DNA of 64,000 nt from positions 39,539-103,538 of the forward strand of contig CBFHJA010000012.1 of assembly GCA_965656085.1 (NCBI GenBank), read 5' to 3'. Each line of letters opens with the position of its first letter. The stretch's first letter is position 1. A model generated the notes under the pieces. It was not told where the DNA came from and did no database searches. It worked only from the letters and a program-made list of their open reading frames with translations. The translations under genes were made by a program, and so were the position numbers. This document shows positions 44,683 to 51,960 of the stretch, one piece after another. This DNA is from Aliishimia sp965656085 (GTDB taxonomy: Bacteria > Pseudomonadota > Alphaproteobacteria > Rhodobacterales > Rhodobacteraceae).

Positions 44683-44699
44683 TGGAGCGGCGCGCTCCA
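44683..44699. promoter_or_regulatory. Inverted TGGAGCG half sites upstream of the ATPase gene
   Basis: TGGAGCG-GCG-CGCTCCA has perfect seven-base arms and ends 13 bases before the ATPase start codon. It shares its half site with the palindrome at 42665. A repressor bound here would block translation or transcription of the ATPase gene. Confidence 0.45.
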
Positions 44700-44712
44700 A
44701 CAGGATGGCCAG

Positions 44713-46545
44713 ATGCTAGACCAGACCGACACCAGACCCGTCGCCGAGATCAAGAGCCTGCGGGTGGAATTTCAGACCAAGGACGGCCCGGTCGTCGGGG
44801 TCGAGGATGTCTCCTTCGATATCAAGGCCGGCGAGACCGTCTGCGTGGTGGGCGAATCCGGGTCCGGCAAGTCGGTGTCCTCGCTCTCGCTGATGCGCCT
44901 TGTGGAGTTCGGCGGCGGCACCATCGCGGGCGGTGAGCTTCTGTTCGACCGCAAGGATCACGAGGCCATCGACCTCGCCAAGACCCCGCAGGACCTGATG
45001 CGCTCCATTCGCGGCAACGAGATCGGGATGATCTTTCAGGAGCCGATGACCGCGCTCAACCCGGTCTTCACAGTGGGCCGGCAGCTCACCGAGGGGCTGC
45101 GCCTGCACAAGGGTCTGAGCCAGAAGCAGGCGGACGAACGTGCGCTGGACCTATTGCGTCAGGTGCGGATTCCCGAGCCGGAACGCCGCCTCAAGCAATA
45201 CCCGCATGAGCTTTCGGGGGGGATGCGCCAGCGTGTGGTGATCGCCATGGCGTTGGCCTGCGAGCCCCGCCTGCTCATCGCAGACGAGCCCACCACCGCG
45301 CTGGACGTGACCATCCAAGCCGAAATCCTCGCCCTGATGGACCGCCTCAAGCGCGAGACCGGCACCGCCGTGATGTTCATCACTCATGACATGGCGGTCG
45401 TGGCTCAGATGGCCGACCGCGTGGTCGTGATGTTCCGCGGCAACAAGGTCGAGGAAGGCCCGGTCGAGCAAATCTTCAACGCCCCAAAGCACCCTTACAC
45501 AAAGGCGCTGCTCGCCGCCGTGCCCAAGCTCGGCGAGATGCAGGGCAAGGCTGCGCCGGAGCCGATGAAACTCTTCGGCGTCAAGGACCAGCAGATCGCA
45601 CCGATTCCCGGTACGCAGGAAACGCTGCTCACCGTCAAGAACCTCACCACGCGCTTTCCGGTCAAGGGGGGCTTCCTGCGCCGCACGGTCGCCAACGTGC
45701 ATGCGGTCGAGGACGTGTCTTTCACGATCAACAAGGGCCAGACCTTAAGCTTGGTGGGCGAGTCGGGCTGCGGCAAGTCCACTGCCGGGCGCTCGCTCCT
45801 GCGCCTCGTGGAGCCGCTCTCGGGATCCATCGACCTCGCGGGAACGGACATTCTGGCGCTCTCGCCCTCGCAATTGCGCGAAAAGCGGCGCGACATGCAG
45901 ATGATCTTTCAGGACCCCTTCGCCTCGCTGAATCCGCAGATGCAGCTGGCCGATCAGGTCGCTGAGCCGATCCACAATTTCGGCACTTTGAAGGGCGGCG
46001 ATGTCACCAAACGGATCGAGATGCTGTTCGACCGGGTGGAGTTGCCGCGCTCTTTCATGCGCCGGTATCCGCATGAGCTCTCGGGTGGCCAACGCCAGCG
46101 CGTCGCCATCGCCCGGGCGCTCGCGCTGAACCCCAAGCTCATCATCTCTGACGAAGCCGTCTCCGCGCTCGACGTGTCCGTGCAGGCGCAGGTGCTCAAC
46201 CTGATGATGGAATTGCAGGCCGAGATGGACCTGTCGTTCCTGTTCATCTCCCATGACATGGCCGTGGTGGAGCGCGTCTCGCATTATGTGGGCGTGATGT
46301 ATCTGGGCCGCATCGTCGAGCTTGGCCCCCGTGCCCGGGTCTTCGAGAACCCTCAGCACCCTTATACGCAGGCGCTGATGCGCGCGGTGCCGATTGCCGA
46401 CCCGGGCAAGCGGAAGTCGGAAAAAGACCTCAACTTCAAGCCAATCCCGTCACCTATCCACCCGGTGGGCTATGAGCCCGAACCTTCGGTCTACCGTGAG
46501 GTCGAGCCGGGCCACCTCATTCTGGAGACCGACAGCGGGTATTGA
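44713..46545 (+). CDS. ABC transporter ATP-binding protein, two fused nucleotide-binding domains (DppD-DppF fusion type)
   Basis: 610 residues. NBD1 has Walker A GESGSGKSVSSL, signature LSGGMRQRV and Walker B LLIADEPTTALD. NBD2 has Walker A GESGCGKSTAGR, signature LSGGQRQRV and Walker B LIISDEAVSALD. Each NBD is followed by an oligopeptide-transporter C-terminal extension (HPYTKALLAAVPKLG and HPYTQALMRAVPIAD). Both ATP sites look intact. It powers the importer whose binding protein and permeases are encoded divergently. Confidence 0.96.
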   Translation: MLDQTDTRPVAEIKSLRVEFQTKDGPVVGVEDVSFDIKAGETVCVVGESGSGKSVSSLSLMRLVEFGGGTIAGGELLFDRKDHEAIDLAKTPQDLMRSIRGNEIGMIFQEPMTALNPVFTVGRQLTEGLRLHKGLSQKQADERALDLLRQVRIPEPERRLKQYPHELSGGMRQRVVIAMALACEPRLLIADEPTTALDVTIQAEILALMDRLKRETGTAVMFITHDMAVVAQMADRVVVMFRGNKVEEGPVEQIFNAPKHPYTKALLAAVPKLGEMQGKAAPEPMKLFGVKDQQIAPIPGTQETLLTVKNLTTRFPVKGGFLRRTVANVHAVEDVSFTINKGQTLSLVGESGCGKSTAGRSLLRLVEPLSGSIDLAGTDILALSPSQLREKRRDMQMIFQDPFASLNPQMQLADQVAEPIHNFGTLKGGDVTKRIEMLFDRVELPRSFMRRYPHELSGGQRQRVAIARALALNPKLIISDEAVSALDVSVQAQVLNLMMELQAEMDLSFLFISHDMAVVERVSHYVGVMYLGRIVELGPRARVFENPQHPYTQALMRAVPIADPGKRKSEKDLNFKPIPSPIHPVGYEPEPSVYREVEPGHLILETDSGY

Positions 46546-46551
46546 CCCTCG

Positions 46552-47034
46552 TCACGCCGCGGCGGGGTAGTGGGTGAACACCTCGGTGCTGCCATCATGC
46601 CGGATCAGGTGGACGTCATACGCCTCGCGCGCGCTCTGTGGTCCCATCCCGGGTGAGCCATAGGGCATGCCGGGAACCGAAAGCCCGATCGCATCGGGGC
46701 GCTCTTTCAGCAGGCGGCGGATATCGGCGGGCGGCACATGGCCCTCGATCGCGTAGCCAGCGATCTGCCCGGTATGGCAGGAGGCCATGGCAGGGGGAAT
46801 GCCTGCTGCGATCTTGGCTTCGATCAGACCACCCTGATCGACATCCCGTACCGAGACCACGAAGCCCTCCCCTTCGAGGATCTCGATCCATGCACTGCAG
46901 CACCCACACGTCGGAGATTTCACCACGTCGATCTGGTCGGGCGCGGCCTGCACCCCGCGTGGCACGAGGCCGAGGGCGGCGGCGGCGAAGCCTGCGGTGA
47001 AAAAGCTGCGACGCGTGGCGGCCATCGTCGGCAT
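46552..47034 (-). CDS. DUF411 metal-binding protein with Tat-type signal
   Basis: 160 residues. The twin-arginine-like start ATRRSFFTAGFAAAALGL suggests folded export. The DUF411 core has VKSPTCGCCSAWIEILEGEGF with a CxCC thiol cluster, then MASCHTGQIAGYAIEGHVP. The family is associated with copper handling. The start at 47034 has GGGAG upstream; MAATRR at 47025 is an alternative. It is convergent with the fused ATPase gene and divergent from argE. Confidence 0.85.
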   Translation of the reverse strand: MPTMAATRRSFFTAGFAAAALGLVPRGVQAAPDQIDVVKSPTCGCCSAWIEILEGEGFVVSVRDVDQGGLIEAKIAAGIPPAMASCHTGQIAGYAIEGHVPPADIRRLLKERPDAIGLSVPGMPYGSPGMGPQSAREAYDVHLIRHDGSTEVFTHYPAAA

Positions 47035-47218
47035 GGTGGTCTCCCATCTGGCATGTCCGGGCATCCTAGCGAGGGCAGGGCACCGGCTTCAAGCCTTGAA
47101 ACGAGATAGACACCCGCGCAGGCCCGACCCGGTCTCGGCGTCATGCCGCCTCGGGGCCGAATGCGCATTGAGGTCGGCGGACAGATCGCTACAGTTCATG
47201 TGAAACCCGGAGGACCCC

Positions 47219-48385
47219 ATGCCGCAAAGACTGACCCCGCTAGAGCTGATGACCAAGCTCATTTCCTTTCCGACGGTGAGCCGGGACACCAACCTGCCGC
47301 TGGTGGATTGGGTGCAGGACTATCTCGGCGGGCACGGCATCGAGGCGCATCGTTGGGTGGATCCCGAGCAGCCGCACAAGGCCGCGCTCTTTGCCCATGT
47401 GGGGCCATGGGAGGAGGGGGCGGTGGTGCTCTCTGGCCATACCGATGTGGTGCCGGTGGACGGGCAGGACTGGACCTCGGACCCATGGACAGTGGTGGAG
47501 CGCGACGGAAAGTATTTCGGGCGCGGCACCTCCGACATGAAGGGCTTCGACGCGCTGGCAATCTGGGGGCTGGTGGAGGGCCATTACGCCGGGCTCAAGA
47601 CGCCGATGCAACTCGCACTCTCCTTTGACGAGGAGATCGGCTGCACTGGCGCGCCGCCGATGATCGAGGCGATGCAGCCGGTGCTGCCGAAGGGCAAGGC
47701 GGTGATCGTGGGCGAGCCCTCGCTGATGACCGTCGTGACGGGCCACAAGGGCGGCTATGGCTTTCCAACCCATGTGCGGGGCCTCGAGATGCATTCTTCG
47801 CTGGCCCACAAGGGCGTCTCGGCGATCCACGAGGGCGCACGGCTGATCCAATGGGCGAACGAAATGAACGAGCGCGCGGCGGCGGCCGAGCCCTCGGAGA
47901 TGGCCGCGATGTTCGAGCCGCCCTATACCTCTTGGCATGTGGGCATGATCGAAGGCGGTACTGCGCACAATATCATGGCGGGAGATTGCAAGTTCATCAT
48001 GTCTTTCCGCGCGGTGCCCGGCGATGATCCGGACGCTCTGCAAAAGGCGTATTGGGACTATGCGGAGCAGGTGCGCGGCACAATGCAAGCCAAGGCCGAG
48101 ACGACGGATATCATGCTCGACGTGTCGTTTCGCGTCCCGCCCCTGCGACCCGAAGCCAACGGAGTTGCGGAAGAGATCGCCCGCGCGATCACCGGCGACA
48201 ATGCACAGCGGGTGGTGAGCTACGGCACCGAGGCGGGCCAGTTTCAGGAGGCGGGCTATTCTGCAGTCGTGTGCGGGCCGGGCTCAGTGGATCAGGCGCA
48301 TCAGCTGGACGAATTCGTGAGTGTTGCGCAGTTCGAACAGGGCGTTGATTTCATGCGTAAACTGGTTCTGCGCTTGGCTGCGTGA
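47219..48385 (+). CDS. argE: Acetylornithine deacetylase (ArgE-type M20 peptidase family)
   Basis: 388 residues. Di-zinc ligands and catalytic residues are visible: SGHTDVVPVDG, GRGTSDMKGF, SFDEEIGCTGAPP (catalytic and metal Glu) and VIVGEPSLM. The dimerisation domain contains KGVSAIHEGARLI and YTSWHVGMIEGGTAHNI, and the last metal His lies near the C-terminus. ArgE cleaves N-acetylornithine in arginine synthesis; other M20 amidohydrolases are hard to exclude. The start has GGAGGACCC upstream. Confidence 0.88.
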   Translation: MPQRLTPLELMTKLISFPTVSRDTNLPLVDWVQDYLGGHGIEAHRWVDPEQPHKAALFAHVGPWEEGAVVLSGHTDVVPVDGQDWTSDPWTVVERDGKYFGRGTSDMKGFDALAIWGLVEGHYAGLKTPMQLALSFDEEIGCTGAPPMIEAMQPVLPKGKAVIVGEPSLMTVVTGHKGGYGFPTHVRGLEMHSSLAHKGVSAIHEGARLIQWANEMNERAAAAEPSEMAAMFEPPYTSWHVGMIEGGTAHNIMAGDCKFIMSFRAVPGDDPDALQKAYWDYAEQVRGTMQAKAETTDIMLDVSFRVPPLRPEANGVAEEIARAITGDNAQRVVSYGTEAGQFQEAGYSAVVCGPGSVDQAHQLDEFVSVAQFEQGVDFMRKLVLRLAA

Positions 48386-48466
48386 GGGAAGGTGTGCAGC
48401 AGAGCCACTCTTGACCGGGGGAAATAGCAATCTGGTAACTGCAAGACCGATATCACTTAAACTTTG

Positions 48467-48504
48467 CTCTACTGCGTAGACGAGGAGTAGTCTACGTCGT
48501 AGAG
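48467..48504. promoter_or_regulatory. Double-dyad operator upstream of the TetR gene
   Basis: CTCTACTGCGTAGAC (48467-48481) and GTCTACGTCGTAGAG (48490-48504) are 15-base inverted repeats with two mismatches, eight bases apart. Each arm is itself a dyad (CTAC-N3-GTAG). The site lies 26 bases ahead of the TetR start, as expected for an autoregulatory operator bound by one or two dimers. Confidence 0.8.
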
Positions 48505-48530
48505 GTGGTCAATAGCGCCAGGGAGGCAAA

Positions 48531-49169
48531 ATGCAGATCCGTCCGAAGCTCAGCCAGCAGAAGATCGTGCAGGCGGCGTCGGACATCATCGAGTCCGAAG
48601 GCGAAAAAGCCTTTACAATGCGGCGGTTAGCAACGGCGCTGAACGTAGACCCGATGGCGATTTACCACCATTTTGCGAATAAGTCGGCGCTATTACACGC
48701 TCTGATCGAAAACATGCTGGCGGATTTCGCCCCGCCGGCGCCCACACAGCAGTGGCGCGAGGATGTCCGGGGCGTGTGCGTGGCGATGCGGGCGATGGCG
48801 TTGGGGCATCGGAATTTGTTCGTGATTTACGAGACTTACGAGGAGTGGGTGCCCGCAGAGCACGCGCTACAGGAGGCGTTCCTCACGGCCTTGCGCAGCG
48901 CCGGCTTTTCGCCGCGCATGGCGGTGCAGGGGATGCGGGTGCTGCTGACCTATGTGGAGGCGTTCACCTATGACGAGATCGAAGGCTGGCTCGGGATCGG
49001 GGACCGGGAGGAGTTGGTCAAGAGCCTGAAAGAAGGCGATTTTCCGGTGATGGAGACGCTGGTGGACGCGCTGGAGGACGCGGATGCGGACGCGCATTTC
49101 GACTTCGGCCTGACGGTTTTGCTGGACGGGCTGGAGGCGGCGCTGGCGCGAAAGACGCGCCCCGCGTAA
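48531..49169 (+). CDS. TetR/AcrR family transcriptional regulator
   Basis: 212 residues. The N-terminal helix-turn-helix reads IVQAASDIIESEGEKAFTMRRLATALNVDPMAIYHHFANKSAL (two blocks shown joined across the motif), followed by a helical ligand domain with a TetR_C-type end. GGGAGGC precedes the start. The operator at 48467-48504 suggests it represses itself. No other obvious target lies next to it: argE is upstream on the same strand and the downstream region has no gene for 670 bp. Confidence 0.92.
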   Translation: MQIRPKLSQQKIVQAASDIIESEGEKAFTMRRLATALNVDPMAIYHHFANKSALLHALIENMLADFAPPAPTQQWREDVRGVCVAMRAMALGHRNLFVIYETYEEWVPAEHALQEAFLTALRSAGFSPRMAVQGMRVLLTYVEAFTYDEIEGWLGIGDREELVKSLKEGDFPVMETLVDALEDADADAHFDFGLTVLLDGLEAALARKTRPA

Positions 49170-49227
49170 TGCCGCGGGCGGGTGTTTTTCAATTGCGAAT
49201 CAGAGTGTTAACGCCCGATTTTGGGCT

Positions 49228-49291
49228 GCCATACGGGGTATGGCTCCGCGTATGGCTCGGCGTATGGCAGCTGTACATACGCACGGTCCGG
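49228..49291 (+). repeat. Dispersed 12-bp-unit intergenic element, copy 3
   Basis: The hairpin GCCATAC-GGG-GTATGGC (49228-49244) has perfect seven-base arms. Units GTATGGCTCCGC, GTATGGCTCGGC and GTATGGCAGCTG start at 49238, 49250 and 49262, followed by TACATACGCACGGTCCGG. GTTAAC flanks it on both sides (49207 and 49301 regions), as at copy 1. Confidence 0.85.
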
Positions 49292-49839
49292 TTACCCCTT
49301 GTTAACCCACCGTCCGGTGGGGGCGGGGGCGCGATCCGGGATGCGTGGCGTGGGAATGTGGACCGGATTTGGGGAGCGGAGTGTGTGCTCGGCGAGGGTC
49401 TGGCGGAAAGCGGACCTTCTCTGCGGGGTCGATCAAGGTCTGCTGTGCGGACCTTTCTGCCGTTCGCTGCGGCTGTGACAGGAGGTTCCGCGTATGTCGG
49501 CAGTGCGCAGAAAGTGAACTTTGCAAGGTTTGGCTCGTTTCCCGACAGCGGACCTTCAAGCTGGGTGCTGCTAATGCCGGGAGAGAGCCCAAACCTGCCT
49601 GATGCAGCGCGGCGCGCCAATGTCCACTCCTCGATCTGCGGCCAAAGACGTGAAAAAACCAAACCGCGTTTGCCCAAGATTTGTGAAGGTTTGCGGGTGC
49701 TTCGCAGTTTGTGCCAAAGGCCACGGTTTGCGTTGCATAGGTCTTGGCAATGCATCGCGCCTTGCAGTAAGCCCCTTGTTCCATTGAGCATTTTGTGATA
49801 AGATGAACATTTGATTGATGCGGATTGGGGGTAAGTTTT
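49292..49839. other. Gene-free stretch with eroded sequence
   Basis: No ORF here has a convincing start, composition or family match. The motif GCGGACCTTC or a close variant recurs at about 49411, 49446 and 49551, and a related block (AAAGGTCCGTTCGCTGCG) appears near 50726. This looks like decayed coding or mobile DNA. The last 100 bases become AT-rich and probably hold the promoter of the following gene. Confidence 0.5.
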
Positions 49840-50472
49840 ATGTTGAGGACTATAGCTTGGATATTGGCGGTTTTTGTCGCAACCATCGGTGCGATGCCAG
49901 CCAGTGCGTTGACCTTCCACTTCAGTTTCAGTCGAACCCCGGGAACCCCGCTTGGAGATATTTTGGGGAACATCGATGGTGTTGTGACAGGTCGGATTGT
50001 AGGACTTGCAGATAATTCCACTGGTCCCGCGAGCTCTGTTTTCATTGAGTCTGTCCCAGCAGACCTTTCAGGACAACCCTTCTTGTCAGGAAATGATGCT
50101 ACACTATGGACTGACGTCGTTTCGAACACCTTTACTGTATCAGGTGGCGAAATAGTTTCTGGGTCATTTATTGCCAATTCTATTGTTGCTCGCGAATTCG
50201 GGATTGGGGAAATTGATCGCCTGTGCCTCTTATCATGTACCCCCATTTCTCTCGGTGATGGTTCTACGTACATTGGCTTTACTAACTTTTTGACATCAAA
50301 TCTCGACTCTGCAACGAATGCATCAAGCTTCACATTCGTCGGAAATAATGGCGCTGCCGATACAACGACAAACGCAATTCCGCCGTCAATTCCTTTACCA
50401 GCTAGTTGGCTCACGCTGTTAGGCGCTGTTGCAGTTTTCAGATTAATCGCTCGCAACAAAGAAGCCTCGTAA
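49840..50472 (+). CDS. VPLPA-CTERM sorting-domain protein 3 (low GC)
   Basis: 210 residues. It has a signal peptide (MLRTIAWILAVFVATIGAMPASA), a Ser/Thr/Asn-rich beta-type mature region with a Cys pair (CLLSC), and the C-terminal tag IPLPASWLTLLGAVAVF followed by RLIARNKEAS. It is exported and presumably exosortase-processed. GGGGGTAA precedes the start at 49840. Codon use is visibly more AT-rich than its neighbours, which suggests acquisition from elsewhere. Confidence 0.82.
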   Translation: MLRTIAWILAVFVATIGAMPASALTFHFSFSRTPGTPLGDILGNIDGVVTGRIVGLADNSTGPASSVFIESVPADLSGQPFLSGNDATLWTDVVSNTFTVSGGEIVSGSFIANSIVAREFGIGEIDRLCLLSCTPISLGDGSTYIGFTNFLTSNLDSATNASSFTFVGNNGAADTTTNAIPPSIPLPASWLTLLGAVAVFRLIARNKEAS

Positions 50473-50888
50473 GCTAGTCGGCATTCTATCCCCATCACTA
50501 GGACTTTAATGTGTCGCGCAGATTATTCTTTGGTTCTGGGTCCGGAATTCTTAAGCTTGAAGGATTTTGATTTCAATGAACTCAACACGGTGTGGATCAG
50601 TTCTTCTTACCTGTGAGGGCATTATTCCAACACCAGCTGACAAGCTGAGCACCGTCAGGATCCCCCGTCACATCCATTTTGGGCTCAAAGCCGCCGTTTT
50701 CTGCAAGACGCACGAGTGACGGCAAAGGTCCGTTCGCTGCGCCCCGCATGAACGCGAACGGCGCGGACAGAGTTGACATTGATCAGACTGTTGAGAGGGT
50801 CAGGAAAGTGCATGAAGCGGCCTTTTGGCGTGGTTACGTTCAGGACCGCTTTTGGTGCAAGGAGATCAATTTCATCTATGCCTGATAC
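50473..50888. other. Gene-free stretch between the VPLPA-CTERM gene and the GlxA-type regulator
   Basis: Low-GC DNA with two overlapping antisense ORFs of 60-68 codons that look accidental. A CGGCAAAGGTCCGTTCGCTG block near 50720 resembles sequence at 49447, which supports shared decayed repeats. No promoter or RNA structure was identified. Confidence 0.45.
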
Positions 50889-51860
50889 TCAGCCGTGACT
50901 TGGGTCGTGCGCTGTCTGATCAGATCGTGGATGTCCCCGGCATCCCTCTCGCAGATCGTTTGGGAAGTTTCTCCGCAAGCTGCGAACGAGGGTCGTTGCG
51001 TTCGCAAAACCGCAACGCAAAGCGATTTCGCCATGTGCGAGATCACTGTAGCGCAGCAATTCACGCGCGCGCGCCAGACGAAGAAGCAGGTAATATCGCC
51101 CGGGTGTAATCTGAAGTTCATCCCAGAACAGACGGCGCAGGGTTCGTTCGGATGTATGGGCCTGTTTCGCGAGAACAGGGATCGGCTGCGGTGTTTCGAT
51201 CGCTTCGGACATCAGGGCCAGGACTTGTTTGAGCTTTGAAGACACCGCTTGCGAGATCGCCTGATCAGGATAAGAGGCGCCGTGCCGTCTGGAATTGTCG
51301 TGCAAAAACATTGCGCCGGCATCGAAGGCGACCGAAGCACCGAACTGGTCCCGAATATAGTGCAGCATCAGATCAAGGGCCGCTGCCGCACTGCCGCAGG
51401 TCCAGACACCGGCATCCTGTACGAAACGGTCGGACCGCACCGAGATGTCGGGAAACTCTTCGGCAAACTCTTCGAGAAGTTGCCAGTGCAGCGTCACCTT
51501 ACGGCCTTTCAGAAAGCCGCCGCGCGCCAGCACCCAAGCACCGGTATCGGCCGCAATCACAGTCGCACCTCGCATCAACCGCCCAAGGAGACGAGGCGCG
51601 GTTGCCGCCTTTGTGTCGCGAAACATATCACCACCCACGAGGATCACCAGATCGGGGAGCGGCGCGTCGGCGATCTTCAGTTCCGGTGAGACGCTCAGCC
51701 CACTGGAGCTTGTCACCGCGCGGTCACCGTCTGTCAGAATGCTCCAGCTGATCTCAGCGCCTGTTTGATCGCGGACCACGCGCAGGGGCTCAAGAAGACA
51801 AGCCAGCACCATGTTGGAAAAGGCATCACACAGGAAGACGGAGACGGTGATGGAACGCAT
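50889..51860 (-). CDS. GlxA family transcriptional regulator (DJ-1/PfpI domain + AraC HTH)
   Basis: 323 residues. The N-terminal ~170 residues form a DJ-1/PfpI-like sensor domain (VFLCDAFSNMVLACLLEPLR, LVILVGGDMF); the nucleophile elbow reads ADTGAWVLARGG without Cys, so it is non-catalytic. The C-terminal ~90 residues form an AraC double helix-turn-helix (LAKQAHTSERTLRRLFWDEL, IALRCGFANATTLVRSLRRNF). Regulators of this type control carnitine, choline or other quaternary-amine genes. It is divergent from the CoA-transferase gene across 100 bp and is its likely activator. Confidence 0.9.
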   Translation of the reverse strand: MRSITVSVFLCDAFSNMVLACLLEPLRVVRDQTGAEISWSILTDGDRAVTSSSGLSVSPELKIADAPLPDLVILVGGDMFRDTKAATAPRLLGRLMRGATVIAADTGAWVLARGGFLKGRKVTLHWQLLEEFAEEFPDISVRSDRFVQDAGVWTCGSAAAALDLMLHYIRDQFGASVAFDAGAMFLHDNSRRHGASYPDQAISQAVSSKLKQVLALMSEAIETPQPIPVLAKQAHTSERTLRRLFWDELQITPGRYYLLLRLARARELLRYSDLAHGEIALRCGFANATTLVRSLRRNFPNDLREGCRGHPRSDQTAHDPSHG

Positions 51861-51960
51861 TGGCAGAACTGATCCCGATATTGGCAGGATGAGTATGATC
51901 TTCGGCGACGCAAGTTTCTAGAGTGCCCAGCAAACACATCCAGATCAGGGTCCTGCGACA

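Noticed and set aside
50597..50779. 60-codon minus-strand ORF starting MSTLSAPFAF
   Set aside because: It lies in decayed low-GC DNA, has no convincing ribosome site and overlaps an equally likely plus-strand frame.
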